DNA of 64,000 nucleotides from Prolixibacteraceae bacterium UBA6029 (GCA_002429385.1 DIZL01000076.1:1-64000); one strand, 5' to 3'. Counted from the stretch's first letter, positions 15,901-24,196 are shown. The notes: generated by a model from the letters alone, not told the origin. Made by a program: numbers and translations.

Positions 15901-18900
15901 TTTCGGAGCCGGGACAGGATGCCCTGCTTTTAATAGGGACACCAATAAAAAATGCAACCGTAATGTACGAAATCAGCCAGAATGATAAGATCCATGAACG
16001 CGTAATCCTTCCTTTAAACAATGGACAGAAGCTTATCCGCATTCCGGTCAAAGAAGAATACCGGGGCAACTTCTCCATCAATCTGGCACTGGTGAGAAAC
16101 AATCGCTCTTTTATGGCAAGCAAGCTGGTCACCGTACCGTTCACCAATAAAAAACTGGATATTCAATTCGCTACTTTCCGTAACAAACTGTTGCCGGGAC
16201 AGGAAGAAGAATGGCAGATTACCCTGCGTGACAGTAAAGGTGAAAAAGCCGTTGCCGAAATGCTTGCAGGGATGTACGATGCCTCACTCGATGCCTTTGT
16301 TCCCCACAACTGGTCTTTCAGCCTTTTTAACGCCTGGTACGGTTCACACCCATGGACCGATAATCAATGCTTCAATGTCAGATCCGGCGTTCAGTATAAT
16401 TATCCTGAATCAAGCTTTTCTCCTTTTGCACATTTATACGACCGGCTGAACTGGTTTGGATTCGGTGGTGGGTATCATAGAGGAATGAGGGGGACTATGG
16501 CCACAGATAATGTGATGATGAAGAGTGCAGACGTTGAATTGATGTCTGTCTCCTCCATGAGTACATCTGTTGCTGAAGTGAATGACACTTATGAAATCAA
16601 TAGTGTGAATGTCGCAGAACTTGTTCCGGCCAATATTTTAGTCAACAAACCAACTTCACCTCCGGTTATCCAGATCCGCAAAGACTTTAACGAAACTGCA
16701 TTTTTCTACCCACAGCTGGCTATCAACGAAAATGGGGATGTGGTCATTAAATTCAAAGCTCCGGAAACTCTTACCTGCTGGAAGATGATGGGACTGGCTT
16801 ATACCAAAGATCTGAAATACGGGCAGATCGAGAAAACACTCATCACACAGAAAGACCTGATGCTCTTTACCAATGCCCCGCGGTTCATGCGTGAAGGGGA
16901 TCGGATGGACTTTGCGGCCAAAGTATCGAACATCAGCGATCATGATCTTTCAGGCACTGCCGAACTGCATTTCTTCGATGCGCTGACCATGAAACCCATC
17001 GATGATCAATTAGGCCTGACTGTTGCATATATTCCGTTCACTGCAAAAAAAGGGAACAGTTCACCTGTAAGCTGGAAAATAAGGGTTCCTGAAGGGTTGC
17101 AGGCAATTACCTACCGAATAACTGCTAGTGCAGGTATGTTTAGCGATGGCGAAGAAGCTGCTGTTCCGGTCTTAACCAACCGTATGTTGGTCACCGAATC
17201 GCTATCCATGCCCATTAATGGAATGCAGCAGAAGACCTTTACATTCGACAAACTGCTTCATTCCGGAACTACGAACTCTACCTTACGCAATTACAAGCTC
17301 TCGCTCGAATATACCTCTAACCCTGCATGGTATGCTGTGCAGGCCTTGCCTTACCTGATGGAATTCCCGTACGATTGTGCCGAGCAGCTTTTCAGTCGGT
17401 ATTATGCCAACAGTCTTGCAACCCATATCGCCAACAGCGATCCGAAGATCAAACGGGTTTTCGAAAGCTGGAAGAGCATTTCTCCTGATGCCTTGAAATC
17501 AAATCTGGAAAAGAATCAGGAGTTGAAAACCGTGCTTCTGCAGGAAAGTCCGTGGGTACGTGAGGCTACAAGCGAAAGTGAACGGAAACAACGTATTGGT
17601 TTATTATTAGATATGAACAAGATGGCTTCGGAACAATCGTCCGCATTGAAAAAGCTGCAGGAACTGCAGAATCCCAATGGCGGCTGGCCCTGGTTCGCCG
17701 GAATGGAAGAAAGCCGCTACATTACCCAACACATCGTCACAGGTCTTGGACATTTAAAGGCCCTGAAAGTGTTGAATCTCCTTGAAAACAATGAGTTCAA
17801 CATGCTGCTGAAGAAAGCCGTCAGCTACCTGGATGAAACGGTGAAAATCGAATATGAAAAGATAAAGGCAAAGGATACAGACTACCTGAAGCACAACCAC
17901 TTGGGTTACGAGGACATACAATATCTTTATGCACGCTCCTATTTCACTGCTGAATACCCAGTTGACACAACTTACAACGAGATGCTTGGCTATTATAAGA
18001 CCCAATCGGTCAAATACTGGAATTCAGAAAACAACTATCTGAAAGGCATGATGGCGATCTATCTAAACCGTTTCGGCGATAAGAAAACGGCCTTATTAAT
18101 CATGCGTTCATTGAAGGAAACCTCCCTGCACAGTGAAGATATGGGCATGTACTGGAGGAATGAACTGCACTGTTGGTATTGGTATCAGGCTCCGATCGAA
18201 ACACAGGCCTTGCTGATCGAGGCCTTTGATGAAGTTATTCATGATCAGAAATCTGTGGAAGAAATGAAAATCTGGCTGCTGAAACAGAAGCAAACCCAGG
18301 ACTGGAAAACAACCAAAGCCACCACCGAAGCGGTTTATGCCTTGTTGCTTCGCGGCACTTCCCTGCTCGCCTCCGACAAAATGGTCGAAATCACATTGGG
18401 CAACGACAAGGTTGATCCTTACCGTCAGGAAGGTTCAAAACCCGAAGCAGGAACAGGTTATTTTAAAACTACCTGGGATGCTTCAGCCATCAAACCCGAA
18501 ATGGGAAAAGTAACGGTAAATAATCCAAACCCTACCGTGGCCTGGGGTGCATTCTACTGGCAGTATTTCGAACAACTCGATCATATTACACCTGCCCAAA
18601 CACCACTCAGCCTGTCGAAAAAGCTCTTCCGTGAGGTGAATTCCCCAACGGGACCGGTTATTGAGCCCATTACAGAGAATTCACACCTTAAAGTGGGTGA
18701 TAAGATTGTAGTCCGTGTTGAACTTCGTACGGACCGTGACATGGAATACATCCATCTGAAAGATATGCGGGCATCGGCATTCGAACCAGTCAGCGTGCTA
18801 TCAGGATATCGCTATCAGGATGGCCTGGGCTATTACGAATCTACACTCGATGCTTCAACCAATTTCTTTATATCCTGGTTACCCAAAGGAACCTATGTTT

Positions 18901-19022
18901 TCGAATACAAACTGGTAGCCACTCAAAAAGGGACCTTCTCGAATGGGATTACCACTGTCCAATGCATGTATGCCCCTGAATTCGCTGCACACTCTGAAGG
19001 AATAAAAGTACAGGTCGAATAA
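12954..19022 (+). CDS. Very large alpha-2-macroglobulin family protein
   Basis: 2022 residues. A Sec signal peptide (1-19, LLSLSLNVLSQ) predicts export. An N-terminal helical or repeat region of about 400 residues precedes the macroglobulin domains. MG2 is marked by FFTDRAIYRPGQTIYFKGIV, the A2M core by ENGDVVIKFKAPETLTCWKMMGLAYTKD, and the thioester domain by FPYDCAEQLFSRYYANSLA (C1475-A-E-Q1478), followed by alpha-toroid repeats such as QNPNGGWPWFAGMEESRYITQHIV. The intact Cys-x-Glu-Gln suggests a protease- or target-trapping thioester. Bacterial A2Ms often pair with PbpC; no such gene is nearby. It is monocistronic: a repeat-filled gap precedes it, with a near-consensus TATATTTC box at 12919, and an 8-nt-unit hairpin follows it. 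Confidence 0.93.
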   Translation: MKSISSIIFLLSLSLNVLSQNSYTRDWQQIDSLTNIGQSQTALEMVVHIYDQTKAANQADQFVKASLYRMKLEADFQEDYYEKTIVRTLLEIQPAKSPVKQILQSMVAELYWRYYQNNRWRIMARSKTVNVELKDIKTWDLEKMVSACMENYEASLKDKDLLRSTPLSSYSAILIKQDDSQKYRPTLFDFLAHRAIDFYSSSDAGLTKPANTFLMNDANYFGSTDKFTALDIVSPDSFSFEFKASKLYQEAINLHLKDTDPTPLIDADLERLSYVHQKSTLPEKDSLYLAALHQLENQYKNHASSSEVAYQIAVQLNNDNEQVISYSDKSSSNPAIPASQKWNKKQALEICQKAINPFPDSFGAKNCLMLMESIRQATLSVTTGYAVIIGKPSLALVNYRNVSKIYLRLIKTDPETNREIQDMAPGIRLDKYRNMKPVVSWELALPDDGDYRNHSAEIKIPAMPSGYYVLLASNDAAFPFKSDCVTTNDLWVSNISYLSRNDNKGNNEIAILHRETGQPLAGVKAQVFYRNYNSTSRKFDTLAGAVFISNQSGMVSIPPKNDPHHNNQYYLKLSSKMDQLITESNFSSYANPENEPQTYTQTQFFTDRAIYRPGQTIYFKGIVLERKGEDVKLKTHFNTSVTFHDANGQLVSTLIRVTNDFGSVEGSFTAPQGALTGEMTIRNESGNVSVRVEEYKRPQFEVTFDPVKGSYKLGEIVTVKGKGTAYAGSTVAGAKVHYRVVRRARYPYSDWNWRNMTLSAAMEIAAGDTITGSDGTFAVTFKAIPDLSLDRKTNPVFTYTINADVTDINGESHSAESGVPVGYQALLVKTDLPDELNLQKGFQFSLSTTNLNGEKENASGNISLYKLRKPDQVLYTRKWQHPDRYTMTKKEFEKQFPGEVYNDEDDVSTWPKELVYNAGFKTPADSLFKPGNAIQAGLYLIEIKTKDAYGEDVLFRKQFNAFQPQGSGTETISPLFVTLLTPVSEPGQDALLLIGTPIKNATVMYEISQNDKIHERVILPLNNGQKLIRIPVKEEYRGNFSINLALVRNNRSFMASKLVTVPFTNKKLDIQFATFRNKLLPGQEEEWQITLRDSKGEKAVAEMLAGMYDASLDAFVPHNWSFSLFNAWYGSHPWTDNQCFNVRSGVQYNYPESSFSPFAHLYDRLNWFGFGGGYHRGMRGTMATDNVMMKSADVELMSVSSMSTSVAEVNDTYEINSVNVAELVPANILVNKPTSPPVIQIRKDFNETAFFYPQLAINENGDVVIKFKAPETLTCWKMMGLAYTKDLKYGQIEKTLITQKDLMLFTNAPRFMREGDRMDFAAKVSNISDHDLSGTAELHFFDALTMKPIDDQLGLTVAYIPFTAKKGNSSPVSWKIRVPEGLQAITYRITASAGMFSDGEEAAVPVLTNRMLVTESLSMPINGMQQKTFTFDKLLHSGTTNSTLRNYKLSLEYTSNPAWYAVQALPYLMEFPYDCAEQLFSRYYANSLATHIANSDPKIKRVFESWKSISPDALKSNLEKNQELKTVLLQESPWVREATSESERKQRIGLLLDMNKMASEQSSALKKLQELQNPNGGWPWFAGMEESRYITQHIVTGLGHLKALKVLNLLENNEFNMLLKKAVSYLDETVKIEYEKIKAKDTDYLKHNHLGYEDIQYLYARSYFTAEYPVDTTYNEMLGYYKTQSVKYWNSENNYLKGMMAIYLNRFGDKKTALLIMRSLKETSLHSEDMGMYWRNELHCWYWYQAPIETQALLIEAFDEVIHDQKSVEEMKIWLLKQKQTQDWKTTKATTEAVYALLLRGTSLLASDKMVEITLGNDKVDPYRQEGSKPEAGTGYFKTTWDASAIKPEMGKVTVNNPNPTVAWGAFYWQYFEQLDHITPAQTPLSLSKKLFREVNSPTGPVIEPITENSHLKVGDKIVVRVELRTDRDMEYIHLKDMRASAFEPVSVLSGYRYQDGLGYYESTLDASTNFFISWLPKGTYVFEYKLVATQKGTFSNGITTVQCMYAPEFAAHSEGIKVQVE

Positions 19023-19038
19023 AAACAAAAACCAATAA

Positions 19039-19094
19039 ACACATAGACACATAGGACACATAGAAGAACCCTATGTGAACTATGTGCCTATGTG
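19039..19094 (+). repeat. Terminator-like hairpin of 8-nt units
   Basis: The left arm is ACACATAG, ACACATAG, GACACATAG. The loop is AAGAAC. The right arm is CCTATGTG, AACTATGTG, CCTATGTG. A T-run (ATTAAATTTTT) follows. It starts 17 nt after the alpha-2-macroglobulin stop and could terminate its transcript. Confidence 0.75.
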
Positions 19095-19133
19095 ATTAAA
19101 TTTTTAAAATAAGTAAAACCTATTACAAATCTC

Positions 19134-19164
19134 TTGCTTTGACAATTCATTCCTTGTAACTTTA
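19134..19164 (+). promoter_or_regulatory. Promoter of the Lrp-type ligand-binding gene
   Basis: TTG at 19134-19136, a 20-nt spacer, then TAACTTTA (19157-19164), one mismatch to TAnnTTTG. A strong Shine-Dalgarno CAGGAGG at 19186-19192 precedes ATG 19200, which is unusual for this phylum. Confidence 0.6.
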
Positions 19165-19199
19165 TGACCATTATTTAAAATAATTCAGGAGGAAAAATC

Positions 19200-19475
19200 A
19201 TGATCAATGCCATCATACTCATTAATGCTGAACGTACAAAAATCAATGCAGTAGCCGAACAACTGGTTGGTCTGACCGGTATCACCGAAGTGTATTCGGT
19301 TAGCGGAAGGTTTGACCTCGTGGCCGTTATCCGCCTGCCTCACAATGATGATCTGGCAGAACTCATTACCGAAAAAGTGACTAAAGTGGATGGCATCACC
19401 AAAACCGAATCGATGGTGGCTTTCAAAACTCTTTCAAAAAGTGATGTTGCCGGTATGTTCGAACTGGGAAATTAA
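19200..19475 (+). CDS. Stand-alone Lrp/AsnC ligand-binding (RAM) domain protein
   Basis: 91 residues that correspond only to the C-terminal effector-binding domain of Lrp/AsnC regulators: AIILINAERTKINAVAEQL, ITEVYSVSGRFDLVAVIRL, then TKTESMVAFKTL. No helix-turn-helix is present and the gene has its own promoter and ribosome-binding site, so it is not a truncated regulator. Such stand-alone domains form oligomers that bind amino acids. They may modulate full-length Lrp proteins, but the role here is not visible from context. Complete and well conserved. Confidence 0.9.
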   Translation: MINAIILINAERTKINAVAEQLVGLTGITEVYSVSGRFDLVAVIRLPHNDDLAELITEKVTKVDGITKTESMVAFKTLSKSDVAGMFELGN

Positions 19476-20516
19476 TGCCCTTTTCCCATTTGACGGTTGT
19501 AATTTAATCCGCGTACGGATCTGAATATTTAATTCACTCCGGAATAATTGATAATTCATGTAAACCCGACTACGGTCTCATTCCATGGCTTTCCCTTCCT
19601 GTTCGGATGATGAATTACTAATAAATTACAGGTATCTCTTTCGTACCTGGGATATATGACAAATTCCTATATTTAATGTTTCCCGGCGTTTTTGTGACTT
19701 TGGGTCAAGATATTTTAGTGCCCATTTAGTGATCTGCCAACTGGTCGGCACCTGAAAAACGAATTTTATCAACATGGTTTTCTACTATCAGAATTTCGTT
19801 TTACCCCATCATATCTTTACAGATTAACTGTTTATATCTTTCATTTTTTACCCGAATAACCACTCCCCTCTATGCTCCTGCCAAATGCCTGTTTGCAGAA
19901 AGTCCATCCGTAAAAGTGACTGATTGAAGGATTGCCGTTGTATCAGGGAATGGGCACGGGAAAGGAACGGGAGGGGTTCTCTCCGGATGATCTGTCTTCT
20001 ATCTGTCTTCTATCTGTGTTTAAACCCTGCTTTTATTACAGATAAAAGTCAATCAGCATTGAGATTATAAAGCCCAAACCCCTCTCAATCCCTTCCCTGA
20101 TATATTCCGAACAGGTTTAAAACAGGTCTGTTGATTTTATGAAAAATAATTGAATGGAAGAAAGATTGACGCCGGAGGTCAATGAATTCATTTCTGAACC
20201 TTTACCTCAGACGTTGGCGTGAATTCACTCGTAGGGAAAAGATATAAACTTTGAAATAAAAAAACACGGATGTTAGACAAAGATAGGTAAGAAGAAAGAA
20301 TTTATGGGGCATGGAGCATTGGGCAAGAGGCAGGAGGTGTGGAATATTGAGATGGTGTAGGCTGGAATTGTATTAGGGGGCAAATGTTATGTTGTTCGAA
20401 AAAGGTTACAGGAGTGTTTTAACTGCTGATTTTTAAACAAAAGGAAACGTCCAACTGTTTCATATATTCACATTTAGTGATCCGGAAAATAGTTAAACAC
20501 CTAAAATTCAGAAATC
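19476..20516. other. Long gene-free region with a structured two-copy element
   Basis: 1041 nt without a supportable gene. It contains element copy 1 (19898-20102). Further on (about 20166-20235) there is an inverted pair GACGCCGGAGGTCAATGAATTCA ... ACGTTGGCGTGAATTCAC. The rest shows no coding character or clear promoter. Confidence 0.6.
19898..20102. repeat. Two-copy structured element, copy 1
   Basis: Starts GAAAGTCCATCCGTAAAAGT and ends near CCTCTCAATCCCTTCCC. Aligns along its length with 47573-47780: shared GAAAGTCCAT, GACTGAT, ATTGCCGT, AGGGGTT, TTTTATTACAG and AACCCC.CTCAAT. The centre has 11-nt tandem units (ATCTGTCTTCT twice, then ATCTGTGTTTA). Complementary G-rich and C-rich blocks near the ends could form a long stem. 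Confidence 0.7.
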
Positions 20517-21218
20517 ATGGAACGAAGAAATTTTATTGCCCTTGTCGGAACTTCTCTAGTGGCTGCCCCGGTTTGGTCCAGTGTATACAATAGTAAAATG
20601 CCGGCACCAAAAGCCATAGACAGTGTTTTCCCCGAACTTCCTTATGCATACAATGCGCTGGAGCCCACCATTGATGCCAAAACCATGGAGATTCATTATT
20701 CGAAACACCACAAAGCTTATCACACCAACTTCCTGGCGGCCATAAAGGATACCCCGGCAGCAGAATTGGATCTAAAGACTCTGTTTGCAGGAATCAGCAA
20801 GTTCCCTGCCGCTGTAAGGAATAATGGCGGAGGTTATTACAACCATATGTTGTTCTGGGAGAATATGACTCCAAATAAAACCGCCCCGTCAGCAGTATTA
20901 AGCGGGCTTATCGATAAGAGCTTTGGATCGATGGATAAGTTCAAGGTGGCGTTTTCTGATGCAGGCAAGAAACAGTTTGGCAGTGGCTGGTCATGGCTGG
21001 TTGCCGGCCCAGACGGGAAATTATTTGTTACCGGCAGCCCAAACCAGGACAATCCGCTAATGGATGTGATGGAAAAGCGGGGAACGCCGCTGCTATGCCT
21101 CGACGTTTGGGAACATGCCTATTACCTTCAGTACCAGAATAGGAGACCCGAATATGTAGATAATTTCTGGAAGGTGGTTAACTGGGATACTGTAAATAAA
21201 CGGTACGAAAACCGGTAA
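20517..21218 (+). CDS. sod: Exported Fe/Mn superoxide dismutase
   Basis: Dismutates superoxide to oxygen and peroxide. 233 residues. The first about 22 (MERRNFIALVGTSLVAAPVW) look like an export signal with a twin-Arg start. The mature enzyme has the expected ligands H60 (MEIHYSKHH), H110 (GGGYYNHMLFW), and D196 and H200 (LDVWEHAYYLQYQNRRPEYV). Family spacing and length are normal apart from the leader. Most bacterial Fe/Mn SODs are cytoplasmic, so a periplasmic or surface enzyme is notable. Metal preference cannot be decided. A 10-bp hairpin follows. Confidence 0.95.
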   Translation: MERRNFIALVGTSLVAAPVWSSVYNSKMPAPKAIDSVFPELPYAYNALEPTIDAKTMEIHYSKHHKAYHTNFLAAIKDTPAAELDLKTLFAGISKFPAAVRNNGGGYYNHMLFWENMTPNKTAPSAVLSGLIDKSFGSMDKFKVAFSDAGKKQFGSGWSWLVAGPDGKLFVTGSPNQDNPLMDVMEKRGTPLLCLDVWEHAYYLQYQNRRPEYVDNFWKVVNWDTVNKRYENR

Positions 21219-21221
21219 ACC

Positions 21222-21256
21222 TAATGAGCGGGCAACTTCGGTTCACCCGCTCATTA
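21222..21256 (+). terminator. Hairpin terminator after the SOD gene
   Basis: AATGAGCGGG (21223-21232) pairs perfectly with CCCGCTCATT (21246-21255) across a 13-nt loop. AT-rich sequence follows, without a clean T-run. Confidence 0.6.
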
Positions 21257-21270
21257 ATATTATAATTTAA

Positions 21271-21301
21271 TTGGATTTATAACTTGCAATCTTTATTTTT
21301 G
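21271..21301 (+). promoter_or_regulatory. Promoter of the ParD/ParE-like pair
   Basis: TTG at 21271-21273, a 20-nt spacer, then TATTTTTG at 21294-21301: a full match to the Bacteroidota consensus. Confidence 0.72.
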
Positions 21302-21377
21302 TAAAAACAGGAAATATAGGTTCTGTTATTTTCGCTGATAACCAATGAAAGCCGTTTAAAAAATTAAATTACAGATC

Positions 21378-21629
21378 ATGCAAACTCTACGGGTAGAACT
21401 CATAAATACGGATTCATTAAAAGCTTTGGAGGAATTGGAAAGTCAGCAAGTCATACGGATTGTAAATGAGCCTGACGCGAATTCATATGCACTTCCAGGC
21501 AATCCGGTTACTGATGAAGATTTCAGGAAATGGATTGATCAGGCAGAGAATTCTCCTTCTATAAGTTTAACTGAAGCCAAACAGCAATGGGCCGAGCAAA
21601 AGAAGAAGCTGGAAAATCTCATTCGATAA
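21378..21629 (+). CDS. Antitoxin-like protein of a ParDE/RelBE-type pair
   Basis: 83 residues. I recognise no DNA-binding motif with certainty, but size, acidic and Gln/Glu-rich character, and a position directly upstream of and overlapping a ParE-like toxin indicate the antitoxin. The end (ISLTEAKQQWAEQKKKLENLIR) forms a helix, as in antitoxin tails that wrap the toxin. It has its own consensus promoter. Such promoters are usually autorepressed by the complex; no clear operator palindrome was seen. Confidence 0.65.
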   Translation: MQTLRVELINTDSLKALEELESQQVIRIVNEPDANSYALPGNPVTDEDFRKWIDQAENSPSISLTEAKQQWAEQKKKLENLIR

Positions 21630-21937
21630 GGATTACCCGACAGGCTCTCAGGAGCTTTGATCAAATCATTGGGTACATTGCATACTTTATGCAGGAGCCT
21701 CTAAATGCCATTCACGTAGGAGAACAGATTTACAGGACCATTGATCGAATTGGAAAGAATCCTTTTGCATTTCGTGAATGTGAAGAGATACCTACTCCAA
21801 ATAAAATCTACCGAAAAGCTGTTTGTTTGAGTTGGATGATTATTTACAGAATCAATACTGACGAAGTAGTGATTTTGGATATTATTCATGGTAGCCGTCA
21901 CTCCAACAGAATCAGAAGAATAGTAAAAATAAAATAA
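21587..21937 (+). CDS. ParE/RelE-family toxin
   Basis: A protein of up to 116 residues with the ParE/RelE fold signature. It has a helix pair RQALRSFDQIIGYIAYFMQEP, then GEQIYRTIDRIGKNPFAFREC, then strands YRKAVCLSWMIIYRINTDEVVILDIIHGSRHSNRI. These resemble family blocks 'YRIIYxIxxDxVxIxxIxHxxR'. ATG 21587 lies 43 nt inside the antitoxin gene. The family-like sequence starts only at SIRITRQAL, so a later non-ATG start is possible. ParE toxins poison DNA gyrase and RelE cleaves mRNA; which applies cannot be read here. Confidence 0.82.
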   Translation: MGRAKEEAGKSHSIRITRQALRSFDQIIGYIAYFMQEPLNAIHVGEQIYRTIDRIGKNPFAFRECEEIPTPNKIYRKAVCLSWMIIYRINTDEVVILDIIHGSRHSNRIRRIVKIK

Positions 21938-21942
21938 CCATC

Positions 21943-22737
21943 ATGATTGAAAATGTAGTCCTCATTGGAGCCGGAAATCTGGCCACACAATTGGCTTTGG
22001 CTATGCACGAAAATGGCACACGGGTAAAACAGGTTTACAGCAGGACGATACAGTCTGCCAGGGAGCTTGCCGGGAAATTAAAATGTGAGTACACGAATGA
22101 CCTCTCCAAACTGATCACTGAAGCCGACATTTACCTGATTGCAGTGAAAGATTCTGCCATTCAGGAGATACTGGAAAACCTTTATCTGGATTGTGACAAG
22201 CTGATTGTGCATACCGCAGGAGGCGTTCCGATGAATGTACTCGATGGATTCACCCTCAATTATGGTGTTTTCTATCCTTTGCAGACTTTCTCGAAAAACC
22301 GTAAAATCAGTTTCTCGTCCATCCCCATATGTATTGAAGCCAATCATCCATCAAACCTGATCGCCCTTCAGGAATTTGCAGGCAGGCTTTCGGATTCGGT
22401 GCATCAGATTAGTTCAGATGAACGGAAAACCCTTCACCTTGCAGCGGTGTTTACCAATAACTTCGTGAATCACTTTTACACCATCGGAGCGGAGATACTT
22501 CAGGATAAAAAGCTGAACTTCGATCTCCTAAAGCCTCTGATCAACGAAACGGCAGCCAAGATAGGGAAGATGGATCCGGTTGAAGCACAGACCGGACCTG
22601 CCAAACGAAACGATCAACCCACCATTAATGCCCAATTAAAAATGCTGCATGATAGACCTGAGTTTCAGAAAATCTATAGCTTTGTGACCGAAAGCATTTT
22701 TCAGGCTCACAAGAAACATAACCATGACCTTCTTTAA
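21943..22737 (+). CDS. Rossmann-like / DUF2520 oxidoreductase-type protein
   Basis: 264 residues. The N-terminal NAD(P)-binding Rossmann motif is VVLIGAGNLATQLALAM (GxGNLA), followed by DIYLIAVKDSAIQEI and LIVHTAGGVPMNVL. The C-terminal helical DUF2520 domain contains HLAAVFTNNFVNHFY and GPAKRNDQPTINAQL. It resembles pyrroline-5-carboxylate reductase and F420-dependent NADP reductases, but its substrate is unknown. It overlaps kdsC by 14 nt. The DUF2520-kdsC-maf order recurs in Bacteroidota, suggesting a conserved, possibly envelope-linked module. Confidence 0.9.
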   Translation: MIENVVLIGAGNLATQLALAMHENGTRVKQVYSRTIQSARELAGKLKCEYTNDLSKLITEADIYLIAVKDSAIQEILENLYLDCDKLIVHTAGGVPMNVLDGFTLNYGVFYPLQTFSKNRKISFSSIPICIEANHPSNLIALQEFAGRLSDSVHQISSDERKTLHLAAVFTNNFVNHFYTIGAEILQDKKLNFDLLKPLINETAAKIGKMDPVEAQTGPAKRNDQPTINAQLKMLHDRPEFQKIYSFVTESIFQAHKKHNHDLL

Positions 22738-23254
22738 AGAAAGACTATTAACGATTAAGGGACTCATTTTTGACGTGGATGGGGTATTGTCGATGGACAC
22801 TTCACCGCTCGACGAAAATGGAGATCCTGTGCGGACTGCCAACATCAAAGACGGATTCGCCATTCGATACGCCATACAAAACGGCTTCCAGATGGGCATC
22901 ATTACTGGTGGAAATACAAAAGGGGTAAAACTTCGTTACCAAAAATTAGGGATTGAACATCTTTATATGGATTCATTTAATAAGACTGAATGCCTGGAAG
23001 ACTTCTGTATCAAGACGGGACTTACCAAAGATGAAATCCTCTACATGGGCGATGATCTGGTCGATTATCAGATCATGAAGGAAGTGGGTATTTCTACCTG
23101 TCCGCTGGATGCAGTTCCTGAAATCAAGGCGGTATCACAGTATATCTCGGACAAAAAAGGAGGACAAGGTTGTGTACGCGATGTGATTGAACAGGTGATG
23201 CGCTCGCAGCAGAAATGGTTGGGTCAGGAGATCAGGGATATCAAGGCTGATTAA
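22724..23254 (+). CDS. kdsC: 3-deoxy-D-manno-octulosonate 8-phosphate phosphatase (KdsC-type HAD)
   Basis: Removes phosphate from KDO-8-P in lipopolysaccharide core synthesis. 176 residues. HAD motif I is FDVDGVLSMD, motif II lies in MGIITGGNTKGVKLR, and motif IV is YMGDDLVDYQIMKEVG. It has the short cap-less KdsC tetramer-type length. It is translationally coupled to the DUF2520 gene. The 307-nt gap that follows holds a striking 9-nt-unit hairpin. Confidence 0.92.
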   Translation: MTFFKERLLTIKGLIFDVDGVLSMDTSPLDENGDPVRTANIKDGFAIRYAIQNGFQMGIITGGNTKGVKLRYQKLGIEHLYMDSFNKTECLEDFCIKTGLTKDEILYMGDDLVDYQIMKEVGISTCPLDAVPEIKAVSQYISDKKGGQGCVRDVIEQVMRSQQKWLGQEIRDIKAD

Positions 23255-23268
23255 TTGTGAGGGGCATT

Positions 23269-23528
23269 GGTTGTCATGGTTGTGATGGTTGGTACTGTTG
23301 TAAGAGTTATAAGGGTTATGATTGTTGTGATTGTTGTCGTAGTTAATGTTTCAGGTAGCTTTTACGATAACTGACCATGAATGACAACCACGATAACAAT
23401 TATAACAACTACAACTATTACAACACTGACAACAATTGACCAACTCTGACAATAATCACAACTATTACAACAATCAAAACAATTACAACCATTGACAACA
23501 ACGACAACTACTAACAACCATTCACACC
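23269..23528 (+). repeat. Large hairpin of 9-nt units after kdsC
   Basis: The left arm 23269-23349 reads without a break as nine 9-mers: GGTTGTCAT, GGTTGTGAT, GGTTGGTAC, TGTTGTAAG, AGTTATAAG, GGTTATGAT, TGTTGTGAT, TGTTGTCGT, AGTTAATGT. The right arm 23384-23528 has about 15 complementary 9-mers of the form ACAACNATT, with one 2-nt phase break near 23456. The spacer is about 35 nt. It fills the whole kdsC-maf gap (23255-23561). Confidence 0.85.
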
Positions 23529-23561
23529 CAATATACATTAAGTCTCACATCAACCCCGCTT

Positions 23562-24143
23562 ATGCTCCTTCAGAATCTTGAGAAATACGAAATAATACTG
23601 GCTTCCAAGTCGCCGCGAAGGAAGCAATTGCTCAGTGAACTAGGGATAAAATTCAGGGTAAAATCGATGGATATTCCCGAGGATATTCCTGAAGGGATGG
23701 GAATGACGGAAATTCCAATCTACCTGGCTGAGCTGAAAGCCAATGCCTTTATCCCGCATTTAAAGGAGAATCAACTGGTAATTACGGCAGATACCATTGT
23801 CTGGCTAAACGGACAAGTGCTAAACAAACCAACCGACTATGCTGATGGCTTCCGGATGCTGAGAGCTTTATCAGGAGAAAAGCACCAGGTACTGACAGGC
23901 ATCTGTCTGTTGTCAACCGAAAAGAAAGTTTCGTTTTATGCTTCCACCGATGTATGGTTCAAGGAGCTGAGCGACGAAGAGATAGATTATTACCTTCAGA
24001 ATTATCGTCCTTATGATAAAGCAGGCGGTTACGGAATACAGGAATGGATCGGATACATCGGCATTCATCACATCGAAGGTTCGTTTTTTAATGTCATGGG
24101 GCTGCCCGTTCAAAGTTTATATGAACATCTGAAGACTTTCTGA
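23562..24143 (+). CDS. maf: Maf-like nucleoside triphosphate pyrophosphatase
   Basis: 193 residues. Maf proteins hydrolyse non-canonical or pyrimidine NTPs (dTTP/UTP) to monophosphates. Conserved blocks: ILASKSPRRKQLLSELG near the start, VITADTIVWLNGQVLNKP, MLRALSGEKHQVLTG, then YDKAGGYGIQEW. The KAGGYGIQ motif matches the YhdE (dTTP/UTP) type. It follows the kdsC hairpin element. Confidence 0.95.
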   Translation: MLLQNLEKYEIILASKSPRRKQLLSELGIKFRVKSMDIPEDIPEGMGMTEIPIYLAELKANAFIPHLKENQLVITADTIVWLNGQVLNKPTDYADGFRMLRALSGEKHQVLTGICLLSTEKKVSFYASTDVWFKELSDEEIDYYLQNYRPYDKAGGYGIQEWIGYIGIHHIEGSFFNVMGLPVQSLYEHLKTF

Positions 24144-24164
24144 TTCCCTGTTCCAACAGTTTAT

Positions 24165-24172
24165 TACATTTG
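24165..24172 (+). promoter_or_regulatory. -7 box of the S46 peptidase gene
   Basis: TACATTTG matches TAnnTTTG. It would place the start of transcription close to 24179, after the alternative TTG start at 24170, and so supports ATG 24197 as the start codon. Confidence 0.6.
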
Positions 24173-24196
24173 CAACGCATACTAAAAACCTACCTG

